Shown one piece after another: positions 43,852 through 50,612 of a stretch of 50,612 bases of DNA. The position numbers and the translations under genes were made by a program. How positions within the stretch are numbered: position 1 is the first letter of the stretch; every line of letters begins with the position of its first letter. Source of the DNA: Sphingomonadaceae bacterium (GTDB taxonomy: Bacteria; Pseudomonadota; Alphaproteobacteria; Sphingomonadales; Sphingomonadaceae); NCBI GenBank assembly GCA_027533105.1, contig JAPZTW010000008.1:536684-587295 (forward strand), read 5' to 3'. The notes beneath the pieces are model-generated. The model did not search any database and was not told the DNA's origin. It saw only the letters and a program-made list of their open reading frames with translations.

Positions 43852-44805
43852 ATGACGATTGATCCCACCCTGCGCGAACAGGCCGTTCACTGGGCCGTCC
43901 TGACGGGCGATCCGCAGTTCGATGACTGGGATGGTTTCACCGCCTGGCTGGAAGCCGATCCGGCCCATGCCCGTGCCTATGACGAAGTGGCGGCGGCTGT
44001 GGCCGAGGCGGCCGAAGCATTCGGGGCTGCCGCAATGGTCGAGCCTGCCCATGCCGCAGAGCCGGCCAACGATAATCCGGCACTGCCCCCGGGGCAGCAT
44101 CGTCTGCCGCGCCGCGCCTGGCTGGGCGGGGCGATTGCCGCTTCGCTGGCGATCATCGCCACCATCGGTGTGCTGCGGTCCGGCGCGGGCAGCGTCTATA
44201 CCACCGCGCCGGGCGAGGTCGAAGTGATCGCCCTGGGCGATGGCAGCACGGTGACGCTGGCCGGGGACAGCCGGCTGGTCCTGCGCGGCGATGACCGGCG
44301 CGAGGCCCGGCTGGAGCACGGCCAGGCCCTGTTCGACCTGCGGTTCAAGGGGGGTCGCCCCTTCGAGGTGGCTGCCGGCGCCGACACCATGCGCCATATC
44401 GGCACCGTGTTCGAGGTGCGGCGCCTGAACAAGGCCACCGCCGTTGCCGTGGCCGAAGGGGCAGTGCTGTTCGATCCGGCCGGACGGCGGATCAGGGTCA
44501 ACCCTGGCGAGGGCCTGACCCGCCGCGACGGCAGCAACCGGATCGAGCGCGCCCGGTTGCCCGGGGCGAGCGTGGGCGAATGGCGCGAGGGTCGCCAGTC
44601 GTTCCGCGATGCCACGCTGGGCGATGTGGCCGCCATGCTTTCGGCCGCCACCGGGCAAAGCTTCACGGTGGCGCCGGGCGCTGCCGACAAGCGCGTTTCG
44701 GGCAGCGTCATGCTCGATCCGATCCGCCGCGATCCGGCCTCGCTTGGCCCCTTGCTGGGCGTCACGGCGCGCGCCGATGGTGCAACCTGGGTGCTGGAGC
44801 CCTGA
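43852..44805 (+). CDS. fecR: FecR-family anti-sigma regulator
   Basis: Inner-membrane signalling protein of 317 residues. An N-terminal cytoplasmic sigma-binding domain (LREQAVHWAVL, WLEADPAHARAYDEV) occupies about 1-58. One membrane segment follows at about 90-108, then the periplasmic FecR domain (about 112-215; TTAPGEVEVIALGDGSTVTL, LEHGQALFDL). A C-terminal STN-like part (FRDATLGDVAAMLSAATGQSF) is expected to contact the receptor signalling domain. ATG 43852 is preceded by AGGAG. The gap to the sigma gene is 38 nt and contains part of an ECF-type promoter; the receptor starts 2 nt after its stop. The trio forms a classic cell-surface signalling system. Confidence 0.93.
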   Translation: MTIDPTLREQAVHWAVLTGDPQFDDWDGFTAWLEADPAHARAYDEVAAAVAEAAEAFGAAAMVEPAHAAEPANDNPALPPGQHRLPRRAWLGGAIAASLAIIATIGVLRSGAGSVYTTAPGEVEVIALGDGSTVTLAGDSRLVLRGDDRREARLEHGQALFDLRFKGGRPFEVAAGADTMRHIGTVFEVRRLNKATAVAVAEGAVLFDPAGRRIRVNPGEGLTRRDGSNRIERARLPGASVGEWREGRQSFRDATLGDVAAMLSAATGQSFTVAPGAADKRVSGSVMLDPIRRDPASLGPLLGVTARADGATWVLEP

Positions 44806-44807
44806 CC

Positions 44808-47189
44808 ATGGCGCGTGGCCGTCTGCTGCTCGGGCCGGTCCTGGCGCTGCTGGCAACGCCAGCCCTGGCGCAAGTGCGCAGCGTCAACGTGCCGGCCGGT
44901 ACGGTGGAGGATGTCGCGCTGGAACTGGCCCGGCAGACCGGCTCCAGCATCGTGATCGCCGATCGCGAGCTGGCGCGCCGCCGGATCGGGCCGATCCGGG
45001 GATCGCTCTCTCCCGCCGAAGCTGTCCAGGTCCTGTCGCGCGCGGCCGGAGCGCGACCGGTCTCGGCGGGTCGCAACGGTTGGCGTCTGGTGCGCCTCGT
45101 CCCGCCGCCAGTGGCCCGGCCCGCCGCGCCCCGGCTGGCAGCGCGCCCCGCCATCGCCGATGCCCCGCCGCCCGCAGCCGAGCCGGACTTGCCGATCGTG
45201 GTGCTGGGCAGCAAGCGCGACCTGACCCTGCGCGACTATCCCGGCCAGGTCACGCGGCTCGCGGGCGCGGACCTGACTTTTGGCGGCGTTGGCGGGACCG
45301 AACGGGTGGCAGCAAGGGTTGCGGCAGTATCGACAACCCACCTCGGCAGCGGGCGCAACAAGCTGTTCATCCGCGGCATCGCCGATTCCAGCTTTACCGG
45401 CCCCACCCAGTCGACCGTTGGCCAGTACCTGGGCGACCTGCGGCTCAGCTACAATTCGCCCGACCCCGATCTGCGCCTGTCCGACATGTCCTCGGTCGAA
45501 GTGCTGGAAGGGCCGCAGGGCACGCTTTATGGTTCGGGCTCGCTCGGCGGGATCGTTCGCCTGGTCCCGAATGCCCCGGATCCCGGCCGAACCGAGGGGG
45601 CGATCACCCTTGGCGGCAGCCTGACCGCGCATGGGGCGCCGGGCGGCGATCTGGGGGCGGTGCTCAATCTGCCCTTGGTGCGTGACCGGCTGGCCCTGCG
45701 GCTGGTCGCCGATGGCGAGCAGCAGGGCGGCTATATCGACAAGCCGCTGGCCGGACGGCGCGACGTGAACCGCACCCGGATCGGTTCGGCCCGCGGTACG
45801 CTGCGGTTGGCCGTCGATCCAGACTGGACTGTCGACCTGATCGGCGTGGTTCAGGCCACCCGCGGTGCCGACAGCCAGTATGCCGACCGGAACGGATTGC
45901 CGCTGACCCGCAGCGCCACCGTCACCGAGGGCTACCGGGCCGATTACGATCAGGCGCAGGTCGTGGTCAGCGGCCGGATCGGCGATGTCCGCCTGCGATC
46001 CTCCACCGGGATCGCCCATCAGACCTTGCAGGAGCGGTACGATGCCACCCCGCCCGGTGGTCCCGAACAGCTGTTCGTGCAGCGCAACCGAACGCGGATG
46101 ATCGCCAATGAAACCCGGCTGTGGATGCCGATGGGGGAACGGACCGGCTGGATCCTGGGCAGCAGCTATACTTACAACGAGACCCGGCTGCGCCGCGAAC
46201 TGGGCCCGCCGGATCGCTTGGCCCCGGCCACCGGGGTCAGCAACCGGGTCAGCGAGTTCACCCTTTATGGCGAGGGCAGCCTGCGGATTGCCGAGGGGCT
46301 GATCGGTACCCTGGGCGGGCGGCTGACCACGGCCACCATTTCCGGTGAGGGGGAGGATGTGCCGCTGGCGATTGCCCTGGCGCGGGCCGCCGTCACCGCT
46401 GACCGGGCCGAGCGGATGTTCTTGCCGACCGTTGCGTTGACCGCCCAGCCGATCGCCGACACCACGCTGTACCTGCGTTACCAGGAAGGCTTCCGTCCGG
46501 GAGGGCTGGCGATCGATGGCGATTTTGTCCGCCGGTTCCGCAACGACCGCATGGCCACGTTCGAACTGGGCGCGCGTCATGGCCGTCCGGGGCGTGGCCG
46601 CTTCGACCTGGCGGCCAGCATCGCCTATGCCGACTGGAACCACATCCAGGCCGATTACATCGACAGCAATGGCCGCCCGACCACGGCCAATGTCGGCGAT
46701 GGCCAGGTCTGGACCTTTTCCCTCAGCGGCGGATTTGCGCCGACCGACAGCCTGCGGATTGATGCCGGGGTGGTCTATAACCACAGCCGGATTACCCAGC
46801 CCAATCTCTATCTCGGCCTGGCAAGTGCCGGGCTGGCCCCGATCACCGAGATTCCCAACGTCGCCGCCTGGTCGGCGCGGCTCGGGCTTGATTACCAGCG
46901 CGAACTGCGCTCCGGGTTGACCCTGCGGGCGCAAGGCTGGGCGCGCTATGTCGGCCAGTCACGGCTAGGCGTGGGGCCGGAACTCGGCGCGTTGCAAGGC
47001 GATTACCTCGATTCCGGGCTGACTGTCCGGCTGGGCCGTGCAGGCTCCGGGCTGACGCTGGGCGCGACCAACCTGTTCGATACCAGGGGCAACCGCTTCG
47101 CCCTGGGCACGCCCTTCACCGTCGGCCGCGAGCAGGTCACGCCGCTGCGCCCGCTGACCCTGCGACTGGGTTTCGACGCCGCCTTCTGA
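44808..47189 (+). CDS. TonB-dependent transducer (receptor with STN domain)
   Basis: Outer-membrane receptor of 793 residues with a signal peptide (ATPALAQ, cleaved after about 21). The STN signalling domain is at about 22-97 (VNVPAGTVEDVALELARQTG, IRGSLSPAEAVQVLSRAAG). A Pro/Ala-rich linker and the TonB box DLPIVVLG (about 127-134) follow. The plug (LFIRGIADSSFTG, VLEGPQGTLYGSGSLGGIVR) and a barrel ending in Phe (GFDAAF) complete it. The STN domain allows it to signal ligand binding to FecR and the sigma factor. The ATG at 44808 comes 2 nt after the fecR stop. Ligand is unknown; iron complexes are most common in this class, but sphingomonads also use such systems for other molecules. Confidence 0.94.
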   Translation: MARGRLLLGPVLALLATPALAQVRSVNVPAGTVEDVALELARQTGSSIVIADRELARRRIGPIRGSLSPAEAVQVLSRAAGARPVSAGRNGWRLVRLVPPPVARPAAPRLAARPAIADAPPPAAEPDLPIVVLGSKRDLTLRDYPGQVTRLAGADLTFGGVGGTERVAARVAAVSTTHLGSGRNKLFIRGIADSSFTGPTQSTVGQYLGDLRLSYNSPDPDLRLSDMSSVEVLEGPQGTLYGSGSLGGIVRLVPNAPDPGRTEGAITLGGSLTAHGAPGGDLGAVLNLPLVRDRLALRLVADGEQQGGYIDKPLAGRRDVNRTRIGSARGTLRLAVDPDWTVDLIGVVQATRGADSQYADRNGLPLTRSATVTEGYRADYDQAQVVVSGRIGDVRLRSSTGIAHQTLQERYDATPPGGPEQLFVQRNRTRMIANETRLWMPMGERTGWILGSSYTYNETRLRRELGPPDRLAPATGVSNRVSEFTLYGEGSLRIAEGLIGTLGGRLTTATISGEGEDVPLAIALARAAVTADRAERMFLPTVALTAQPIADTTLYLRYQEGFRPGGLAIDGDFVRRFRNDRMATFELGARHGRPGRGRFDLAASIAYADWNHIQADYIDSNGRPTTANVGDGQVWTFSLSGGFAPTDSLRIDAGVVYNHSRITQPNLYLGLASAGLAPITEIPNVAAWSARLGLDYQRELRSGLTLRAQGWARYVGQSRLGVGPELGALQGDYLDSGLTVRLGRAGSGLTLGATNLFDTRGNRFALGTPFTVGREQVTPLRPLTLRLGFDAAF

Positions 47190-47224
47190 AAAACCGGCTT
47201 CCGAAAAAATATGCCGCGCCGCCA

Positions 47225-47249
47225 AGGCTGCGCGTCGAGGTCTCCGTCT
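47225..47249 (+). promoter_or_regulatory. ECF-type promoter of the autotransporter, copy 2
   Basis: AGGCT (47225-47229), 10 nt, then GTCTCCGTCT (47240-47249), identical in both blocks and in spacing to the fecR promoter. It lies 34 nt before the autotransporter ATG. This places the autotransporter in the same sigma regulon. Confidence 0.65.
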
Positions 47250-47283
47250 GACTGATCGCAACCAGATCAGGAGACCATCTTTC

Positions 47284-50200
47284 ATGCGCCGTACCCTGCT
47301 TGTCTCGACCGCGATCATCGCCTGGAGCGCTGCCGCCGCCGCCGAGACGGTGATCGACGCCAAGCGCACCACCCCCGCCAATACCGCCACGATCAAGGCC
47401 GGCGCGCCGGATTCGATCCGCATTGCCAGCGCGGGGTCGGTCGAACTGACCAGCGGCACCGCCGTGACCATGGACAGCAATCATGCCGTGACGGTCGAGG
47501 GCAAGATCGTCGTGACCAACGCCGCGGGCGGCACCGGGATCGTCGCCAACGCCGGGACCAGCGGCGATATTGTGGTGACCAGCACCGGCTCGATCACGGT
47601 CGACGAAACCTATGCGCCGACCGACATCGACAACGACGGCGATCTGGACGGGCCCTTCGCGGTGGGTGCCAACCGTTTCGGCATCCGCACGCTGGGGGCA
47701 CACACCGGCAAGCTGACCCAGAGCGGAACCATCACCGTCGAGGGCAACGATTCGGCCGGGATCTGGCTGGGCGGTCCGCTGACCGGCGCCTTCACGCACG
47801 ATGGCAAGACCACTGTCACCGGCGACCGTTCGGTCGGCGTGCGGGCCGATGCGATCACCGGCAATGTCCGGCTGGCGGGCCAGGTCTCGGCGGTCGGCGC
47901 GGATGCGGTTGGTGCCCGTTTCACCGGCGATGTGACCGGGGCCATGGTGGTGCAGGGTGCGATCTCCAGCACCGGCTATCGCACCGTTACCCCGCCTGCC
48001 GATACCTCAAAGCTTGATGCCGACGACCTGCGCCAGGGCGGTTCGGCGCTGATGATCGAGGGCAATGTAACCGGCGGCATCATCCTCGCCATTCCGCCCA
48101 AGGACAACAGCACGACCAACAATGACGAGGACGGCGACGGCATCGAGGATTCGAAGGAAGGCTCGGCCAATGTCGTCAGCTATGGCGCGGCGCCCGCCAT
48201 GGTGATCGGCGCGACCGACCGGGCCGTGGCGATCGGCGCCATCGCCGGTTCGGGCACCGGCTTCGGCCTGCAGATCGATGGCAGCGTGGCCGGCAACGGC
48301 GTTTACGCCGGGGTGGAAGGCAACGGCCTGCAGATCGGCGGGCGGGGCGGGGCCGTCTCGATTGCCGGCGGGATCGGGATTGCCGGTTCGGTCAGCGCGA
48401 CATCGCGCGATACCAATGCCACTGCCGTTCGGATCGGCGCCGGGGCAACAGTGCCCGAACTGCGTGTATCGGGCACGGTCAGCGCGACGGGCGGGGCTTC
48501 GGCCACCTCGACGTCCACGGCCGTGCTGGTCGATGTCGGTGCCAACCTGCCGCTGATCCGCAACAGTGGCACGATCAAGGCCACGGCGGGCGGCACCGCT
48601 GGCACCGCCGTCGCCATTGTCGATCGCAGCGGGAGTGTGACCACGCTGGAAAACAGCGGAGCGATCAGTGCAAGCGGCGCGGCGGCCGGATCGGGCCGTA
48701 ACCTGGCGATCGACCTGTCGGCCAACACCAGCGGCGTCACGATCCGCCAGACCGTGGTCGCGGCCGGGATCACCGCCCCGACGATCACTGGGGATGTGCG
48801 CACCGGCAGCGGCAACGACCTGTTCGACATTGCCGACGGCACGGTCACGGGCACCGTTTCACTGGGTGCGGGCAACAACCGCCTGCAACTGAGCGGCGAT
48901 GCCAAGCTGACCGGCCGGGCGCTGTTCGGCAGCGGCAACGATGTCCTTTCGCTGGCCGGCACCTCGGTGTTCGAAGGCAGCGCCGATTTTGCCGGCGGCG
49001 GCGCCGATACCCTGACCCTTGCGGGCACCTCGCGGTTCTCCGGTACGCTGCTCAATGCCGGGCAGCTTGGCGTTGCGGTCAACGGCGGCACGCTCGACCT
49101 GGCTTCGCCCAGCAGCATCGGCTCGCTCAGCGTCGCTTCGGGCGGCGTGCTGCTCGCCACGCTGGACAAGACCGCCGGACAGGGCACCCAGATCGCCGTC
49201 ACCGGCACGGCCAGCTTCACCACTGGCGCGGTGCTGCAGGTCAAGCTGGCCGACCTCCTCAATGCCGAGGGGCGTTATACCGTGCTCACTGCCGGGACGC
49301 TGCAAGGCGCGGGCGGGATCGTCACCAAGACCGACCTGATCCCCTTCTTGTTCAAGGCCAGCCTGGCCACCAACGCCCCGGCCAACCAGCTGGCGGTGGA
49401 CATCACCCGCAAGACCAAGACCGAACTGCAGCTTAACGCCTCGCAGGCCAGCGCCTGGGACGCGATCTATGCGGCGGCGCTGACCGATTCCGATGTCCGG
49501 GGTGTGTTTCTCAACATCACCGGCGGAGACCTGTTCCGCAGCACGGTTGACCAGATCCTGCCCGAACATGCCGGCGGCACGTTCCGCGCGCTGAGCCAGG
49601 GCGCGCGGGCGCTAGGGCGGCAGGCGCTCGATCCGGTCGGCCCGATCAAGCTGTCCGAACGCTTCCGCGTGTCGTTCGGCGCGGCAGCCTGGGGTGTTTC
49701 GAAGCCGGCAGGGACCACCCAGAGCTACAAGAACGACGGCTTGGGCTTTTCCGCCACGGCCGAGCTGGAAACGGGCCTCGGCAGTTTCGGCGCAAGTCTG
49801 GCCTGGATGTGGAACGAGACCAAGACCGGCAGCCCGGACAGCGGGGTGATGAGCAATACCTACCTGCTGGGCGCCCACTGGCGCGGCAAGTGGGGCGGCA
49901 TCTCGGCTTTCGCCCAGGGCGGCTATGGCTTCGTGAACTTCGAGAGCGACCGCTACTTCTCCGGCCAGACGGCGGCGAAGAAGGTGGACCGCGCAATCAC
50001 CGGATCGTGGAACGGGAAACTGACCACTCTGTCCGCCGGGCTATCGGCCGAAGGCGGCGGGCGGACCTTCTTCTTCCGCCCCAGTGTCCAGATCGACTAT
50101 CTGCGGGTCACCGAGGATGCCCATACCGAGACGGGGGGCGGCACGGGCCTGAACCTGACTTTCGACCAGCGGCGCTCGAGCGAACTGGCGGCCGAGGCCG

Positions 50201-50612
50201 GTCTGACGCTGGGCATGGATCTGGCCGGGATGTCGCAGCGCGACACCAACTGGTTCCGGATCGAGGCCGAGGGTGGCTGGCGCGAGATCCTGAGCGGCAA
50301 GATCGGCGCGACCACGGCCCGGTTCGGATCGGGCAGCGCCTTTACCCTGCTGCCCGACCAGGGCACCAATGGCTGGTACGGCCGCCTGCGCGCGCTGGGT
50401 GGCAGCAGCGATTACCAGATCGGTGGCGAACTCGGGTTGGAGAACACCAACGACCGCGTCGGCTTCGCGCTGCGCGGCACCCTGCGCCTGCGCGTCTGGG
50501 GGCGCCGCCCCCCCCCCCCCGCCCGCCGCGGCGGGGGGGCGGGGGGGCCCGCCCCCCCCCGGGCTGTTGGGGGCCGCGGGATCGGCGGGCGGGGGGGGCG
50601 GGGGGGGGGGGG
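47284..50612 (+). CDS. Autotransporter (type Va secretion), 3' end cut and unreliable
   Basis: Large surface protein open from ATG 47284 to the window end with no stop, at least 1,070 residues of trustworthy sequence. A Sec signal (about residues 1-20, AWSAAAAAE) precedes a Gly/Thr/Val-rich beta-helix-like passenger. Two DxDxDG motifs, D114-D122 and D281-D289, look like calcium sites. From about residue 785 the sequence becomes an autotransporter beta-barrel (FRVSFGAAAWGV, LLGAHWRGKWGGISAFAQGG, FFFRPSVQIDYLRV, WYGRLRALGG). The barrel should end just past 50500, where the sequence turns into C/G homopolymer. AGGAGACC precedes the ATG. The ECF-type promoter upstream suggests control by the sigma factor. 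The passenger function is unknown; adhesion or ligand capture is a guess. Confidence 0.88.
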   Translation, partial: MRRTLLVSTAIIAWSAAAAAETVIDAKRTTPANTATIKAGAPDSIRIASAGSVELTSGTAVTMDSNHAVTVEGKIVVTNAAGGTGIVANAGTSGDIVVTSTGSITVDETYAPTDIDNDGDLDGPFAVGANRFGIRTLGAHTGKLTQSGTITVEGNDSAGIWLGGPLTGAFTHDGKTTVTGDRSVGVRADAITGNVRLAGQVSAVGADAVGARFTGDVTGAMVVQGAISSTGYRTVTPPADTSKLDADDLRQGGSALMIEGNVTGGIILAIPPKDNSTTNNDEDGDGIEDSKEGSANVVSYGAAPAMVIGATDRAVAIGAIAGSGTGFGLQIDGSVAGNGVYAGVEGNGLQIGGRGGAVSIAGGIGIAGSVSATSRDTNATAVRIGAGATVPELRVSGTVSATGGASATSTSTAVLVDVGANLPLIRNSGTIKATAGGTAGTAVAIVDRSGSVTTLENSGAISASGAAAGSGRNLAIDLSANTSGVTIRQTVVAAGITAPTITGDVRTGSGNDLFDIADGTVTGTVSLGAGNNRLQLSGDAKLTGRALFGSGNDVLSLAGTSVFEGSADFAGGGADTLTLAGTSRFSGTLLNAGQLGVAVNGGTLDLASPSSIGSLSVASGGVLLATLDKTAGQGTQIAVTGTASFTTGAVLQVKLADLLNAEGRYTVLTAGTLQGAGGIVTKTDLIPFLFKASLATNAPANQLAVDITRKTKTELQLNASQASAWDAIYAAALTDSDVRGVFLNITGGDLFRSTVDQILPEHAGGTFRALSQGARALGRQALDPVGPIKLSERFRVSFGAAAWGVSKPAGTTQSYKNDGLGFSATAELETGLGSFGASLAWMWNETKTGSPDSGVMSNTYLLGAHWRGKWGGISAFAQGGYGFVNFESDRYFSGQTAAKKVDRAITGSWNGKLTTLSAGLSAEGGGRTFFFRPSVQIDYLRVTEDAHTETGGGTGLNLTFDQRRSSELAAEAGLTLGMDLAGMSQRDTNWFRIEAEGGWREILSGKIGATTARFGSGSAFTLLPDQGTNGWYGRLRALGGSSDYQIGGELGLENTNDRVGFALRGTLRLRVWGRRPPPPARRGGGAGGPAPPRAVGGRGIGGRGGRGGG
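50506..50612. other. Low-complexity C/G homopolymer end, probable sequencing artefact
   Basis: From about 50506 the sequence becomes runs of C and G (12 C in a row at 50509-50520, then many G runs). This is unlike any other part of the window and falls at the contig-like edge. It remains in frame with the autotransporter only by chance and encodes Pro/Gly/Arg strings where a barrel end is expected. Confidence 0.8.

Noticed and set aside
44196..46934. 912-residue minus-strand open frame
   Set aside because: Antisense of fecR and the STN receptor, which have full domain structure and start sites.

Overview
The window is G+C-rich, tightly packed DNA from an alphaproteobacterium, most likely a sphingomonad (inference). 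The support is three large TonB-dependent receptors of the Caulobacter/sphingomonad type, many S1 sulfatases with Sec signals, short operon gaps and frequent GTG starts. No rRNA, tRNA, CRISPR array, transposase or integrase was seen. Both ends cut a gene: the left edge cuts a receptor and the right edge cuts an autotransporter. The last ~100 bases are homopolymer-rich and look like unreliable sequence.

Region A (1-12391) looks like a glycan-uptake and mannose module. A minus-strand TonB receptor diverges from a secreted GH2 enzyme of the beta-mannosidase/exo-glucosaminidase branch and a ROK fructo/mannokinase. Opposing these is a minus-strand set: sugar MFS transporter, class I mannose-6-phosphate isomerase (manA), S1 sulfatase and a ROK repressor. 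A 17-bp near-palindrome occurs upstream of both the receptor and the MFS gene, where it overlaps the -35 box. It is a good candidate for the ROK operator.

Region B (12857-31526) is a sulfated-galactoside utilisation locus. An exported LacZ-type GH2 beta-galactosidase is coupled to three S1 sulfatases. It is followed by an IlvD/Edd sugar-acid dehydratase, a sugar 1-dehydrogenase (SDR), a FadR-type regulator and a secreted beta-helix protein. Next come a KDPGal-type aldolase (divergent), a Na+/galactose symporter very like vSGLT, an SMP-30 lactonase, an SGNH O-acetylesterase and a PfkB 2-keto-3-deoxy sugar-acid kinase. Together these encode a complete De Ley-Doudoroff route: galactose to galactonolactone, galactonate, KDGal, KDPGal, then pyruvate plus glyceraldehyde-3-phosphate. 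Regions A and B together suggest a sulfated, probably O-acetylated glycan containing galactose and perhaps mannose (inference).

Region C (31567-43070) is a separate catabolic locus. A five-gene minus-strand operon with gaps of 1-5 nt encodes an NMO-family flavoprotein, a carotenoid/lignostilbene-type oxygenase, an acyl-CoA synthetase, an SCP2-type thiolase and a second thiolase lacking usual catalytic residues. Divergent from it are a TonB receptor, a tannase/feruloyl-esterase-family enzyme and a regulator made of two fused HxlR domains. The shared promoter region carries two adjacent 18-bp direct repeats. An aromatic-ester, phenylpropanoid or apocarotenoid substrate is plausible but unproven.

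Region D (43247-end) is an ECF sigma/FecR/TonB-receptor surface-signalling system followed by an autotransporter with DxDxDG calcium-type motifs. An identical bipartite promoter (AGGCT-N10-GTCTCCGTCT) lies before both fecR and the autotransporter, which ties the autotransporter to the sigma factor.
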